64,000 bases of DNA from Membranipora membranacea (Eukaryota > Bryozoa > Gymnolaemata > Cheilostomatida > Membraniporidae): assembly GCA_914767715.1 (NCBI GenBank), contig OU612069.1, positions 8,680,001 to 8,744,000 of the forward strand. The letters run 5' to 3'. A model generated the notes under the pieces. The model searched no databases, had not been told where the DNA came from, and saw nothing but the letters and a program-made list of their open reading frames with translations. The position numbers and the translations under genes were made by a program. How positions within the stretch are numbered: the first letter of the stretch is position 1; each line of letters opens with the position of its first letter. This document shows positions 22,901 to 37,900 of the stretch, one piece after another.

Positions 22901-25900
22901 GTGGTACGACAACTTCTATGTGTCCGGGTAAATTATATAGTTCATTATAATGGATTGTCTTTTCTATTATTGAGGGTGTAACTCAAAATCAGGTTAATGT
23001 CAACAGCGACATAAGTGACAGCATTTTCACTTATCGGGAGATGACAATTACAAGATTATGCAACTCATCTACTATCAAAAGATTTACAGGGAATGAGAGT
23101 TTTTTTCAATTTTCACATTCAAACCCACCTTCGCCAGTGAGTTTGGAATATCTCAATATATATACTTACAGTTTATCGCCGATCTCTTCACATTTTTTGA
23201 GTATTTCGAGCAGAAGGACAAACTTATTACCCAGAGATACATCCATCATCTGCTGACCCTTACAATCATTCTTCCACCACTGACCGGACAAGCTGTACTC
23301 ACCGACATGGGCTACTGATAACAATACAATATAACACTGAAGAATATGAGTATCAGGAAATATGGAAGGGGTAGCTTATTGGGCTTGTACAGTACATACC
23401 ATTTAAATGCCTCACAATTGAGCAGGGGAGACAATTTCTAACATATACATAATTTACTGATGAGATCAAAACTGTATATGAAATGAAACTTGCGGAACAG
23501 ATACATATGCTTCGGATGACAAAAAACAACAGAACTAACAGGAATAGTTCAGAAGAAGAGATTATCTGACTTAGCACGTAATTTATGGCAGGCTATCCCT
23601 ATTTATTGTATCAAACAAACTGGGTGCCAGCTAACTCTTCCCAAAACTAGGTAAATTGAACGAAAGCTAACATTTTCCCTATTGGTTGAACAACTTTTCG
23701 GTATCGAATGCAGTCACAAAAGTAAGCACATACCCTTAAAGTGTTGGTAAAGGAACAGGTTTCTTGGTACCATTTTTGAGCTTGAAATCAGATTAAGACA
23801 GCTATCACACATGCATTTGCATATGAAATTAGTCATCAGGGTTATTTGGTCTGGTAGGTTTGGGGGTTATAAGTTAACAACATTGAGTTGCCTACTCATG
23901 CACCGCCCAACTCGTCCAGGCGATTTGTGATGAGCCTGTTATTGGGGAAATACTGTAATATTAGTGACTATTGTGGTTAGATAACAACTTTTGCAAATAA
24001 ATGACAAAGTCACTCACAAGTCTGTCTGATGACATAAAAGTTCAAAAAAAAGTTCTATAATTTGTATACACACTATTTGATGAGTTGAGACCGCCAATCA
24101 AAACAACCTTTATATCTGTTATGAGCCCATGTCGAAGAAAAGATTAGAAGAACCACTGTACATTACAATCAACGACTATGACTTTGACGCATTCCCTGTC
24201 GGCTGTTTTTCAAGCATGAAAATGAGTGATTTTCATTTCAGACCGATGCGCTGGTTTGCTCTGTTAAAATAAGATTATAATGGAGCAATTGATTCTTCCT
24301 GTTGACAAAGCCTTGCTTATTTCAGATTCACCCAAAAATGGTCCATGCAATGCTTTATAGTTTGTACCAAATCTTGCAATTTACCCAACACTAGCCTCCC
24401 AAATCAGATCCATACTGACAAAATAACTCAAAAACTCGACAAATTAATTTCCTAAGTGACTGTTGTGTGCAGTGACTTGTGCTCTCATAAGACCTGCTGC
24501 ACTCAGTCAGTAATATTGATAGTCTATGTTAAGATGTGCTGAGTATCTGTGATGCACACAGATGGACAAGATCTAATGAAAAAATAGAAAGTTTCTCCAG
24601 GTATCCCACTGCTAACACGATTATCAATACTCCTCTTTAGGAGGCAGTCAAATTCATTTACATTTTACATCACCCTGAAGTCCGAAACAACGAGATGACA
24701 CATTTATTGAGTTGAATTTACTTTGTGACTTGTAATTTTTAGTGTTAACAACACTGTCGATCCAAAAAAACCTTGAGTGTTTCCTTGAGCGATTCAGAAT
24801 GTTCGCAAAAGTTGTTGAAAAGATTGTCAAAACCTCAAATCACTCAGTATTAATCATTGCATGCTTTGGATTTCAACATCATCCTAATGGCTAAAATGTC
24901 AAGATTTACAAAGAATTTATTTTAGATTTCTGTGCGATTTGGAAATACATATTTTCAAGAAAAACACACAATCTACCTGTGTAAATTTTGTATCTTCCAT
25001 TGAAATTCTATTGAAAGCCGCTATTCATGAAGCTAATAATTGAAGCATATAACTGGTTTTCATATGGGCTGAAGACGGAGTTTGTTGGAATGTCATCGCC
25101 ACAATCTCATTTATTCATCATATTAATGTAAACAAAACCTTGAAATACTTAGCGATGTATTGATCTGCCTTTATATTGCCAATTGCTATCTCGAGCAGTA
25201 ACCATGGTTAACAGAAAATGTTGTATCTGCCAAAGCACTGTGGGTTATTTCCAGTGGCCAAAATCATACAGATTTAAACTTGAGTGGTGTGACTACCTCA
25301 GAGATATTTTCCCTCTGATAATCACATGGACTCGACGTCGATTTCCTACAAATGCCTCCTTAATGATATTCAATCTTGCTCTCACTAGAGCTGTTAATCT
25401 CCCTGTAATTTTCATTCTCACTGTAGGATGAGCTAGAGCTGTAATTTTTTGCCATGTTCGATCAAGAAGTAATACTCCTTGGTTAGATTTAGATCGTTAG
25501 CTTTGTCATTGAATTATGAAATGTCATACACTATCCCATTTTACCAGCCAAACCACATGTGACAGATAAATAATGCCTTGTATTTACTCACTCATTCAAC
25601 AGATAAATTCTGTGTGTTTTGATATCACATGCAGAATATCAAAACCACTGTGTCATAACAACACGCCTTAGTTACAAAGTACTGTATATTCCCATTATAA
25701 TCTGAGGTACTAAAAAGGTTCTATTTTCAACAGGTGATCACAAGTCCAAAGGAAAAAAATAGTACCTTTTTAGTACCTTCTCATCCCAACTTTGAGGGCA
25801 AAGAAGTCTTAACTGGGCCACAGACTGCTTGTGAACATTGAATAATGTTCTAAACTAAACTGAGATCTCTAGAATGATACCAAAAAATCCTGATCCTTTA

Positions 25901-28900
25901 CAAACACTTTGAAGTGACACAATCTTCGCGGGTATAATTAAATTGATGGTGGGGACACACATGCAAAAAGACGATGGTTTCCTTGTAGCACCAGCATTGG
26001 ATTAGGACATACCCTAGAATGGTCATATATGGGCTAGAGGACACAAATATCGAAATCTCACGAAGAAAGATTTTAGATCTGGTAATTGTAGCTATACACA
26101 CCAGAATTAGGTCTACTTCCACCACTAGCTTCCCCGTTCGTAACTCCATCCTTACTGTCAGTCTTCTCTTTTTTATCCTTTTTCTTCTTCTTCCTAAAAT
26201 CAATAAGATTTGATGGATTGTTAAATCCAAAAGGGGAGCCTACCATCAATCTTCTCACGATCTTCTCTGTACCTACAACTTATGAACTTTTTCTCGAGAT
26301 TTCTCAAGCATAACAATTTGATGGCCACCAATGACAACCAGGCTTGTGTGAGTTATTAAGAATGTTGAATACAGTTCTTCCGTCTAATAGTTAGCTGAAG
26401 ATCTTTCTTTCCATGCCTCTGCAATCAAGTGTATCTTGTATCTCAAATAACCAATAAGGAAAGTCAGACCCTTTATCCATGTAACATATTCTCAAACCCT
26501 TTTCATCACTGACTTCTTTGCCTTCGGGATCCTGCCCTTTTAACACAGGCCCTAATAATAATAATTAATTTTTAATACTTCTTTTCGCAATCTAAACCTG
26601 TAGTGGCAAACAGAAAAAAAAAACTATAATAGTGAAAGAAGATATTCAAACTACTGCTGCCACTCATGCAAATTTGTGCTTATTGAATTCTTCATAGCTC
26701 CAAGATAATTAATTGAGACTTAAATCTCATAATTGTCACCTAATGGACAAATAATTTGCACAAACTGATCTTCAAAATCAGGACATGAAATCTACGCACC
26801 AGCTTATGAAGCTTATGACGTGTACAGTGTGCACTAGTAAGACAAGACGGTAACTACGTAATTTTATAACCTAATTTTGACGATCAGTGCAAATTATTTG
26901 CTCATTAGGTGACAATGCTGAGCATTTTATTAGTTTTGAGCTACACAGAATTCTATAAGCACACAATTGGCTGTGTGGCAGCAGTGGTTTAAATACTCCT
27001 CGCTTGAAACAGGAGATTCTGGACATTGAGCGAAAAGAAACCGGTAAATCATTGAATGATTTGGCAATGATTTGGCAATGATTTGGCAATGATTTAGCAA
27101 TGATTTACTAATGATTTAGTGATGATTTGAATGGATGTGTTATGGATTTAGAATGATTTTGCAATGAGTACTTACATTCCAGGTTTCCATGATTTAGCGC
27201 TCCCTTCACTATCTACCGTTTGTATATCTGAGTCAGAGGAAGAAGAGGGTGTGTCTTCACTCGTCTCAGCTATAAACTTATCTGTCTTCCTCTATAAAAT
27301 ATAAATATAACAAGTGAGTGTGCCGCTGTATAACGGAGCACAATTGGTCAAAGTACCATGATTCTTGGATCCCAGCCAGTTTTATTGGGGGTCCTAAGTG
27401 TGGTCCTCCCTATCTGCCTCCTCCCTTGCGAGCCTCTTAGGCTCAGCCTCTCCTTGACTTACACTTAGGTAAGCCTATCCCATCTTTACCATAGCATACC
27501 TAATCTTGTCCCTGCAGCTCAATGAAGGTACCATGGTTATAGGTATAAACATGCGAAGAGACAGATGATCGACTCAACCACAAACATAATAATGATAATA
27601 ATTTTGTTGTTTGTCAGGGTTGACAATGGCTGACACTGAAGTGTTTCATTGTGGCGACTGGGTTTCCAAGTCATTAGTGCCACTCTTCAACCACTGACAA
27701 CTGTAACCAAGCGTGAGGTATATCCGCTATCAAGGCTGGAGCTGCAGTGGCTGGCTATATAGGCTATAAACATAGAGATGCATAAATTGACAGAACTCAC
27801 CTCTTCATGTAGCTCCAGACATCGAGGATGTGTCCAAACTCTGCTGAGGTTCTGATAGTCTGAGAACAGCTTACCACACACACCTACAGGGTACAAACAC
27901 ACGCATACATAACTATGTTACCATAAAGGGGTATCTCCAATAGGATCAATCCTTATGGACTTAAGCTATGTGGTCAAAGTAATCCACTAACAGCATTTCG
28001 TATAAAGCATGTTGCATCATTTAGTTGCTGGTACTTGGAAGCATATTACCGTTACACCTCACTGTTAAGTCCCCATACTTACAAGTCTAGTCTTACAAGA
28101 ACTGGTATTCTAGTGGATATATGAGTAAGTTTTAAGATACTGCTTGGGATTCGCCTTCTTAAGAAATTGTTACCACGGGATATCTTGGTGAAGCTGGATA
28201 CAGTTTTAAAATTAACTAAATATTGAAAAGAATACTGAAATTGTAGAAAGCAAATGAGACAGACATGTATCACCTACCTAGCCGTTCTCCCTGGATTCTC
28301 TGTAGATAGGTTCCGTATATTTTAGCCTGTAGATCTGTGAGACGCATAGACAAAATATACTCATGCTTTGGAGGTAAAAACTTTGTCAGCGCTGAGTAAT
28401 CTCGCCTCTGAAAAAAGAGAATCAGGTTGAGTAGTAGAAATAAGCTTTATATCACATAATATCAAAATGTAGATTAGGATCCGAGGCAGTATAGCATCCC
28501 TAAAGTCTTAGTATAATGTCCTGCTCTGTGAGTGTTGACTAAAAGGCCTTTGTTGTGTTTCCGATGTGCTTTGGCCTGCCTAATTAACGGGAGTTCAAAT
28601 TTCGATTTCATAAACCAACAATATCAGCTGCCATATCAATTTTCCAATGCTGTTCCTTTTATTGGGGTGTGCGATATAATAATGTGATTTCGTGACCAAG
28701 ATGTATCACAAATGTCCCGGAACGTGAATATGACACATGAAGCACAATAACTTTTAGATATGGTACAATAACATTAACGGCACACATCATAAGAGGATGT
28801 GTTTTCCTAATACTGTGAGGGTATATCTTTGAATCACATTAATGTCAAAACTGGCTAACAATGTGATGACAAGTCGATTACACATACCGGGAGAAGACAA

Positions 28901-31900
28901 ATACGGTACTACACAACTTCTGTAATTACCTGAACGCAGCCAGCTAACATCTCATGGAGTACATGAGCTCTTTTCTTCATCAGTTTGACATCGTAAGGAG
29001 TGGAGTCTTCGTACTGACCATTAGTGATCGGAGCTACAAATCTGTTGTTAAACTCGTTAGCTGTACCGATCAAGTTCGGCTTCACAAAATCTACCATACA
29101 GTGATCTGAAATAAAACATATATGTTGTGAATAATAATTAAAGGCAACTTAAATCTTACTCTTTCAGATATGGAGATATTGAGATATTTAGATTGAGCAG
29201 TAGAGAACGTTCTGAGAAAAATGCTGTCAGCGGTGACAATACAATAACACTATAACACATATAAAACTATATATTGGTCTCATAAATACATAAGCAAAAA
29301 CTCGCCCTTCAAAAATTGAATTCGCTCATGAGTCTACCATTCGAGACTTGTAATTTCAACAATTTTGGATGAAAAGAGTTGCAATCATCAATACTCACAT
29401 TCTTTAAGGTTATTTTGTAGCGGAGTTCCCGTCAGCACAACGCGACGCTTACTGGCTATCTGTACGACGGCGTTACGTATTCCTGATTTAGCATTCTTCA
29501 GGAGATGTCCCTCATCACATATAATTACATCCGGCCCTGTAAATCAGTAACCATATGAAAATACATCAGTTTCTGCATTGAAATATCCTATTGAATGTAT
29601 TGCTTCAATAACTTATTTTTACACTCTGGATCTGTGCCATTTATAGCCTTCCTCTAACATGATCACAGCAACATTTTTTCCAAATATTATTTTATTTCCT
29701 CCGAGCCCTTCGATATTTACATATTTGCTCTTTAATCTCCACACTTCGAACCCAATCATCCAGAAAATAGGCAAGCAAAATGAGAGGCGGATTCGTGCGA
29801 AGCAATACCAATAAAGAAGACTGCAGTTTATTTGATATTCTAATTTTTACCCCCTTTTCCAACCTCGAATTAAACCAGAAAGAAATTTACAAAAATTTTT
29901 GGCGACAACCAACGGGAAACATACCAGGATTGAGAAGATATTCGGCAAACTTGGCTTTGTGTTCCTGTTTCTTGATGTGAGTGCCCATTGTGAGATTCCT
30001 GAACATCTCATATCCTATGATCATGATACCGCCTGTGTTGTGCCACCTCTTTAGTTTGTACATTCTGTCTACCATGGCCTTAGCACTGCTCAACTCCTCC
30101 ACCTTCAAACATACAGAGGTCATGGGGGTCAAGTTTCATTGAGTTAACCATCATCAAGAGTCGCTCCCCCTCTACTTATCAAGATAGGGGAAACAATTCC
30201 AAATACAGACAAAACTGAAGCAAAATTGCTCTTGATATTCTTTGACATGTTCTGGAGAGTGGCTTGAAATGAAAGCAACCTTGGGCAGAAGGCATGTAAG
30301 TATTTTCAAAACCAACAGCTGGGGAAATTCAGAAAAAAACCTTATTTGATGCCCCTGAGATCTATTTTGATCAGGTTCGCATGGTTATATGATATCCACT
30401 TAGCAGCGGAGGGGGAGCAACTCATGATGGAGGCAATTTGGATGAATCTTGATCTACTGTAGAATGGATTTAAAATATGCTATAATATTTAACGTATTTG
30501 TGCCAAAAATGGTTCTTAAAATTTTAACGAAAATATTATTTAACTATTGATTTGGCTTCATCAATTAATTTTTACTATTGACCTGAACTCAACAATTTAT
30601 TTCTACTAGGTCTTCATATTGCTAGATCAGTACAAGCACAAAACAGCTGCTGCTTACAAAAATTATGTGCTCATGTCAGGAGGGTAGACAACTCCAATTC
30701 ATGAGTCTGATACTAATTACTGAACAAGGATGTGACTGTGTGCATAACAAACTGCAAATCCTATGAGTATTTGGTACTATACAACAATAATCCTATGATA
30801 ATTAATCATAATATACCAGTGTGAGAGCAAGCAACTGCCTGACATTAAAAAAATGTTGTCAAGAATGATTACATTATTGATTTTTTATTGGTTTTTATCT
30901 TAACTATTCTATTGAGGTCGTTAATGTCGTTAACAAATATGTCGTCAATGAAACCCATTCTACAGTATATACTCAATGATATGCCCTACATTAGTTTTTA
31001 AGTTCGATTCTTGTATATCAGCCCTCAAGTGAAGCTGGAATTCATGAAATACATAACATAGCATCAATGGACAATTTTCTTAAAATGCCGTGTCATGTAC
31101 TCACATCAATATCAATCTCGAGATGACCGGTCCATTTCTCCGTCTCTTGTTTCCAGTTGATTACTGTGTTCAGGGGACAGATGACTAACATTCTCTTCAG
31201 CTTAAGAATATCTTCATGACACATCAAAGTGTGTAGAAATGTTATCACCTGAAAACAGTCAACAATATCATCGATAATCTTGGTCAGAAACATGAATATG
31301 TGATATCGCTGTCACAACAAGGGTCACTATTAGTTCACACTTGAAATGGTTCAGAACTGAAACTGAGGTTTCATCTTGAGATTCCTTTGCTCATACCAGT
31401 GACATGATACGAGCACATACAATGGTGATGTCATAACAACACATATACTGGTGACATCATATCAACATATATAGTCATGATGTCATAACAGCACATATAG
31501 TGGTTATTCATACCAGCACATAAAGTGGTGATGTCATACCAACGCGTATAGTGTAGTGGTGATATCACATGTTCATGTTGGTCATGTGCAATTGAAACGC
31601 ACTTTGTGCACCAATCAATCTAGGTTGGTTCTCTTCGCACAGCAGCGTTTGGATTAATCCAAATTTTCTTGAGCTCCCAGTTCTCCAGTTTGGGTGAATT
31701 TTCAGCTTGAGAACTCAAGAACATTCAGATTCATCTCTACGTTGCAGAGAGACTCTTTAACACAGAGTTGATCTGCAAGCAGCGTGATCCAAACCTCTTC
31801 ATTAGCATATACTACTGCTTGAGTCAATATACATAGACTGAGAGAAAGATTGGTATTTTGTTGGAGACTTACAGATAGAGTTTTACCGAGGCCCATACAG

Positions 31901-34900
31901 TGAGCGAGGATACATCCACCTCCTCCCTTCTCTTTATTAGATCTCTCTACTGTCTCACAAACACAATCCCATAAAAACCTCACAGCTTCAACCTGCAAAC
32001 AATACAACATCAATTTGAAGAAAGGAGCAACAGTTACTTCTTGGTTTGAATCATCAAATGAAGGTGCTGAAGTGGGAACACATCTATAAACTAGATTTGG
32101 CGAATCATCTTTTGAGAGTTTTATCTGCCATAATGGCAGAAACAAGGAATGCTGAAAAAATACATTAAGAGAGTTGAAAGAATGATAAAGTTAAATGATG
32201 AAATAATAATTGATACTTAATTCTTGTATTTGGTGGGGAACAATACTGGGTTCAGGTTTAATAAAAAAGATTCATCTCCGTTAAAACTCCCGAAATATGA
32301 ATCGGATCAAATCTTAATCTGTGGGACAATTTGGACAGTTTTCTGGTTCGCTGTGTTATGGAGGTTGTTTGTAGCAATTTGGGTTACAATGCTGTACTCA
32401 GAATTCTAAAGCAAAGAAACTATTACTGGTGCAGAGCATATTGACTCTCATGATCTGACTGGGCATGAAGATCCTTGTTAAACAAGGCTGTCATTACCAC
32501 AAAGGAGATGTTGTAAGGCTAAATATTCATCATGGGTGACTTTTATTTGAGCATGTGCAATTTCAATGAGTTTAATTCAGGTCTTGATAAGAATATTTGT
32601 CACGGAGAATGGCCCCTGAATTAACTAATATTCAGCCATCAATCGGCTCATATGGACAATAGAAGATAACTCTTTCTATCAATTCCGCACATATTGGAAA
32701 GAGTATAGCCTTGTTCACGCGGCCACGGGTTTTGGGGTTTTGGTTTGGTTGGTGGCCTTGTATTTCTCGGTATAGTATCGGTAGTTGTCTTCTGCTGTTT
32801 TAGCTCTAATCTTCACCACTTTGAGCTTTGACTTTTTCTCTGTTCCATAGGCAAATAAATTAACTTTGTCATATTCAAAATGAATATAAATAAGTTGATT
32901 GCACTGAATGTTGCATAATAATGTGAAAACATGGCTGAGCTTAAAAAATTTAAAACACATATTAGTATGAACATGATCAAGGTCAAGGCCATGGTCATAC
33001 TAATGGGTGTTTTAAATTTTTTTAAACTTTGCCATGTTTTCACATTATTGCTGGAAAATTGAGTGCAATCAACTTATTCATATTTATTTTGAATATGATA
33101 AATGACAAAGTTAATTTATTTGCCTATGGAACAGAGAAAAAGTCAAAGCTCAAAGTGGTGAAGATTAGAGCTAAAACAGCAGAAGACAACTACCGATACT
33201 ATACCGAGAAATACAAGGCCACCAACCAAACCAAAGAAACCAAAACCCGTGGTCGCATGAACAAGGCTAGAAAGAGTAGCCACCAGAGCAGGTGGCCAAT
33301 CAAATGGCTTCAGAAATCTGAGACTCAATTTTAAAGACATCAGCTCACGTATAAGACCTGCGCATGCGCAGAATGGGTTCAGAGGACAAACCCTAAATGT
33401 TTTCTCACCTGATGAGGTTTGAGACGTTTGACCAGAGACCGATCTACCTCCACTATTATTTTACCGTTCTTATTCTCTTCCAGAATCAGCTCATTATATC
33501 TGACCTTCTGTGGGGATTCAGCGACCAGCAGCTGAACATTGTACTAAAATATCCAAACGGCCAAATTATCGTACCAGAAAGTCCTTCCTGTTCTTGTATC
33601 AGAAGTTCGGAACATCTCATATCAACATCATATGCCCTGCAAGTCTAATACATCCTATTGAAAATGCAAGTGTACCTGTTTTTCTAATTATAAGTTATCA
33701 GAGAGTGTTGTTGATCGACTTAAACGCGCTCAGTTATGAATTTCGTACAAACCTACCTGGTAATCTTTATTGAGTGAACTTTACGGTAGCAGCTACACCT
33801 AACCATTAAGATCAAGGTATTTTAGGATATATCAAGGTTATTTTGAGTAAAGGCAGGATCGGTCATGATGCGGTGTACAACAGTGAACAGTCGACGTCTT
33901 ATCAACAGGCATATGATTGAGGAACAAATACTTGGTCACACTGCCAAGTCAAAAAAGCCTCACTCCACTTCACTTACTTGCCATTGTCACGTACCCAATC
34001 ATATCAAAACCGTTCCAAGTTAACTCTACCTCCTTGTACCACTATCCAGTCTCCTATCCTCAACAAGATCATTGTAGACATTGTAGAACTGCGTGGTGGA
34101 AATCCCCTCTTTAGGTCACACCTGTCATCCCACACCTAAGCTAACTAACTGTGATTAAAATCTAAGGAATTGCAGGGCTGTATTAAGTATTATTAAGTAT
34201 TATTAAGGACTAACCTTTTTCTGTTTCTCCTCTATCCTCTTCCTCCTCTCCATCTCCAGCCTGTGAGCAGACTTAGTCGCGTTCTTCAGCTTCTTATCAT
34301 CCAGTACCCTCCTGATGTCCTTACGACCTTTGTGTGGGGTCGCGACCTCTTGTATATCAGAATCACTGTCACTCTGTAATAGTCATTATAACTCAATAAA
34401 TTAAATGTTTGATAAGATGAACACTACTAGTCTATGCACTTTGCAGGATTTGCTTGGATTTTTCCTCTCATTACTTCTACATTAATCTTATTTCATATAG
34501 CCGAAGGGTCCGATAATACACATTGTATGACCTTTTGTCAATGTCATGAATGACTGCCCTTATTCAAAATGAAAGAAATTCTGGCTGAGATTTTCTTCAC
34601 TACTTGGCAGTGAATATCTCTGCTCATGGGTATTGCACAAACATGAGGCTACTTTTCCCAGACTCCAACTGGAAAACTCTCATACCTGGAGCAATATAGT
34701 AGGTGGCATGAATAGAAATCGACAGACATTGCAGTTTTAGTGCTCCCCTTTATAACTTACAATATCTAAGAGCAGACAACTCCAGCAAGATCCTGCATTG
34801 TTCTCAGACTTTCCCCCGCCGGGGGGCCGTTGGGCGGTGGGCAAAAGTCTGGGGGGCTCAGACTAGATGAACACAGATAATCTTAGCTCACCAGCTGAGC

Positions 34901-37900
34901 AAAACTAATCAAACAATAGACGGATGAGATTTGTTTATAGGAGGAGCAAAAGCTCAAGGTTTTTTCAAAACATTAAAGCCTACACAAAGACCAATTTATT
35001 TTATAGTCAGGCAGTAACTTACGATAAAGTTATGTCAGATTTCTGTGGTAAAAAAGTCAATGCTCTAATTCGAGTCATTTATTGATGGTGGAAAGAGTGC
35101 CTTCCATAGGGGAAGGTAACTCTCATTCTCTGCATTATGACGTCATTATGAACAGGATGTGCATTACAAGAAACAAGCACTTCCTAGAACCTGCATATGT
35201 GACACTGTCTTCAAAAGCCAGAAACAAAATGGAAGTAGTGTGGAGCTTAAGTACAGTCTGGTGGAACCGTTCTAGAGCAAACTTCGGAGAACAGAAAAGA
35301 TGCAGATACCCAATAATAGTTTGGGTACTTTGGCAACATGTTCATCTAGTTGTTCTTGTTTGCTACTTGTATTTATATAGAGGCAATTGACAAAAATGGA
35401 TCACATCTCATTCAATCTATTCGTTCAGCTCTATACATCAAAATTCTGATTTCTAATTGTAGCTTCAACTGACGACTTTTAAAACATGAGTCGTCCAGGG
35501 GGGTTTTTCAATTAGAAAGAGTGATCCTTTACTAAAGCAAGTTATCACTATCCCATCGCTCCAAAATTATCACTCACTTGGTCTTTCAATTAGACAAAAT
35601 TGCTCTCAAATCGTTCACTCAGAATGTATATAGTTCCATCAAGTGAGTGAGCGATCTGAAAGCGAGAGCCTAGCAGGTATCACTCACTCAGGGAGTGAGC
35701 GATCGAATTGTGATTTTGGCTGTTTCTAATTGAAAGACCCCCCTGAATCTTAAGACGAAAAACTAAAAATTTCAAGTCCAGCCTAACACTGAGACTATTA
35801 ACACTTACCCCACTTTTATCAGGCTTGCCACTTTTATCACTATCGCTGTCGCTGTCGCTGGCTTCAATCACAATTCTTTTCTTCTTAGATTTTAACTTCT
35901 TCTTCTGTTTATCTCGAGATTTGAGCTTTTCAGCAATCTCCCCTTCAGAGGATGTTACAGCACTACCACTTCCTGAGTCGGTGCTGGAGAACATATCATT
36001 GTCATCATGGACAGCAGTACAAATAGATAAAAACTGATCACTGCTATATTGTTAGAATCATTATCTTTCATGTCAAGTTGCACTGGTTAACTGTTTAGTA
36101 GCAAATCTCAATGACCAAACTCTCCTGTTTTAAGCGAGAAGTATTAAAACATCTTTTTACACTTTTATAGTTTTTTTTTCTTTTTTTGTCTTTTTCCTTT
36201 TGTTTTGGCACTAAATGTAAAATATTTTCCTCAAAATGATTAAGATTGCCAAATAAAGTATTGAAAAAAACATCAGCAGAGCAGATCATATTAAATGAAT
36301 GCTTTTGTTTTACTACCATCTGCTCAAGAGCTTTTATCTGAGTGCTGACTGAGAGCACAAAATACTCAGAAATATTAAGTTGTATAATATGACTAAAAAG
36401 GTGAATGTAGACAGGAATAGTAACTACAGACTTGCCCTGAGGGAGTAAACCAAATTTCTTTTTACATAAGATAGCAAGTATGTCGACATTTAGACAACTC
36501 TGCAGGTAGGCAAGCATTCAGGTATAATAATCGTACAACGTCTTTGCATAGCATATAAATACCATACCTGCCCAGACGTTTTCTCTTACGCTTTCTCGCG
36601 CCTACGTCACCCTCGGAGGAGAGAACATCAAAATCAGACTCACTACCAGAGCTGTGCACACGTCGAGACTTTGACTTCTTACCATCCAGACCTCGCTTCT
36701 CTAGTCTGTGTAACTTACGTCCTTCTGGGCGTATTCGATCTCTGTCTCTATAATTATGAGAAAAGCAAGGTGTCACCCTACATGACTTGTGCTCAAACTC
36801 TGCCATGAATGCTGATATTTTCATTCACTATTAACCACCATTTTGGCAGAAGGTTGTTGAAAACGGAACGGAACGCCACTACCAGCACACTGGGCATGAC
36901 TCTTCAGTTACCTATCAGAATGTTGATTTTCCTATTTCAAGGCAACCACATGTATTGGACCAAACACACTTATAAACTTAAACAGAAAGCTTTCCTGACA
37001 TCCTTGAGCAGGACTCGCCAAACCTCTCTCTCATGAACCTCTCATAAGTCTAAGTCTATTTGTTATACTTTCATTAATTGTACCACATAGACGGGCAAGA
37101 CTTCGTCTTTTCAAAATGTTATACTCACTTATTTTTCTGTTTATTCTTGTCAGAGTCCGATCCCTGATTATCAGAGTCAGATGCTGAGGTACTGAGATCA
37201 GTTAGAGCTCCTCCCTCACTGTCTGATAGATCTCTCAGTAAGGCCTGTAAAGCCTCCTCGTTAGCTTCCTCATTCTGGTAATAACAAAAAGTTAATTAAA
37301 ATACAATGTGTGTAACAATAGGCAAAAGCCGACCTGTTCCACTGTAATAAAATTGATTATTAATAATCAATTTTATTACAGTGGAACAGGTCGGCGCTTT
37401 TGCCTAATGCATACATAATAAAAAAATTTAATAACGACTATAAGTTATGTTATAACGTAATACGTAAAAGTCTTAAGTCTTTTCGAATCAACAACCAACC
37501 AACCCATAAATGATTTAACAAAAAATATACTATAAACCTGGACTTAAATAAACAAACTGCATTCCCGCAGACTAGTAAGTTATAGTAATTTCATATTTTT
37601 GTTTTTTGATAATATACTGCTCAAGTTATATTTGTACATATGAGGCCTTCTCGCTCATTCCCTACCGCATTCTGATTATGAAAAAAAAAAGATTAATGAA
37701 AAATCCAATCAATGATTAATGATGAATATTACTAAAAAAATAATCACTTCTTTCGTTTGAATTCGTTTTTCTTGACCATTTGTCAACCTAGTACACCAAT
37801 TTGATTGTGAGGCATTGTGACTATCAAAGGAACATTTCATGCAAGCATGTGTCAATCATGTAATAGAATAGGTATTTTGATTTGGAATTTAGTTGTCACG

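Noticed and set aside
33029-33334. 101-codon frame considered as an extra ATRX-region gene
   Set aside because: It lies within and across the end of the palindromic transposon and extends into its flank, so it is better explained by the element.
36809-37036. 75-codon plus-strand frame within the ATRX gene
   Set aside because: Antisense intronic frame with no recognisable motif and no repeats; chance length.
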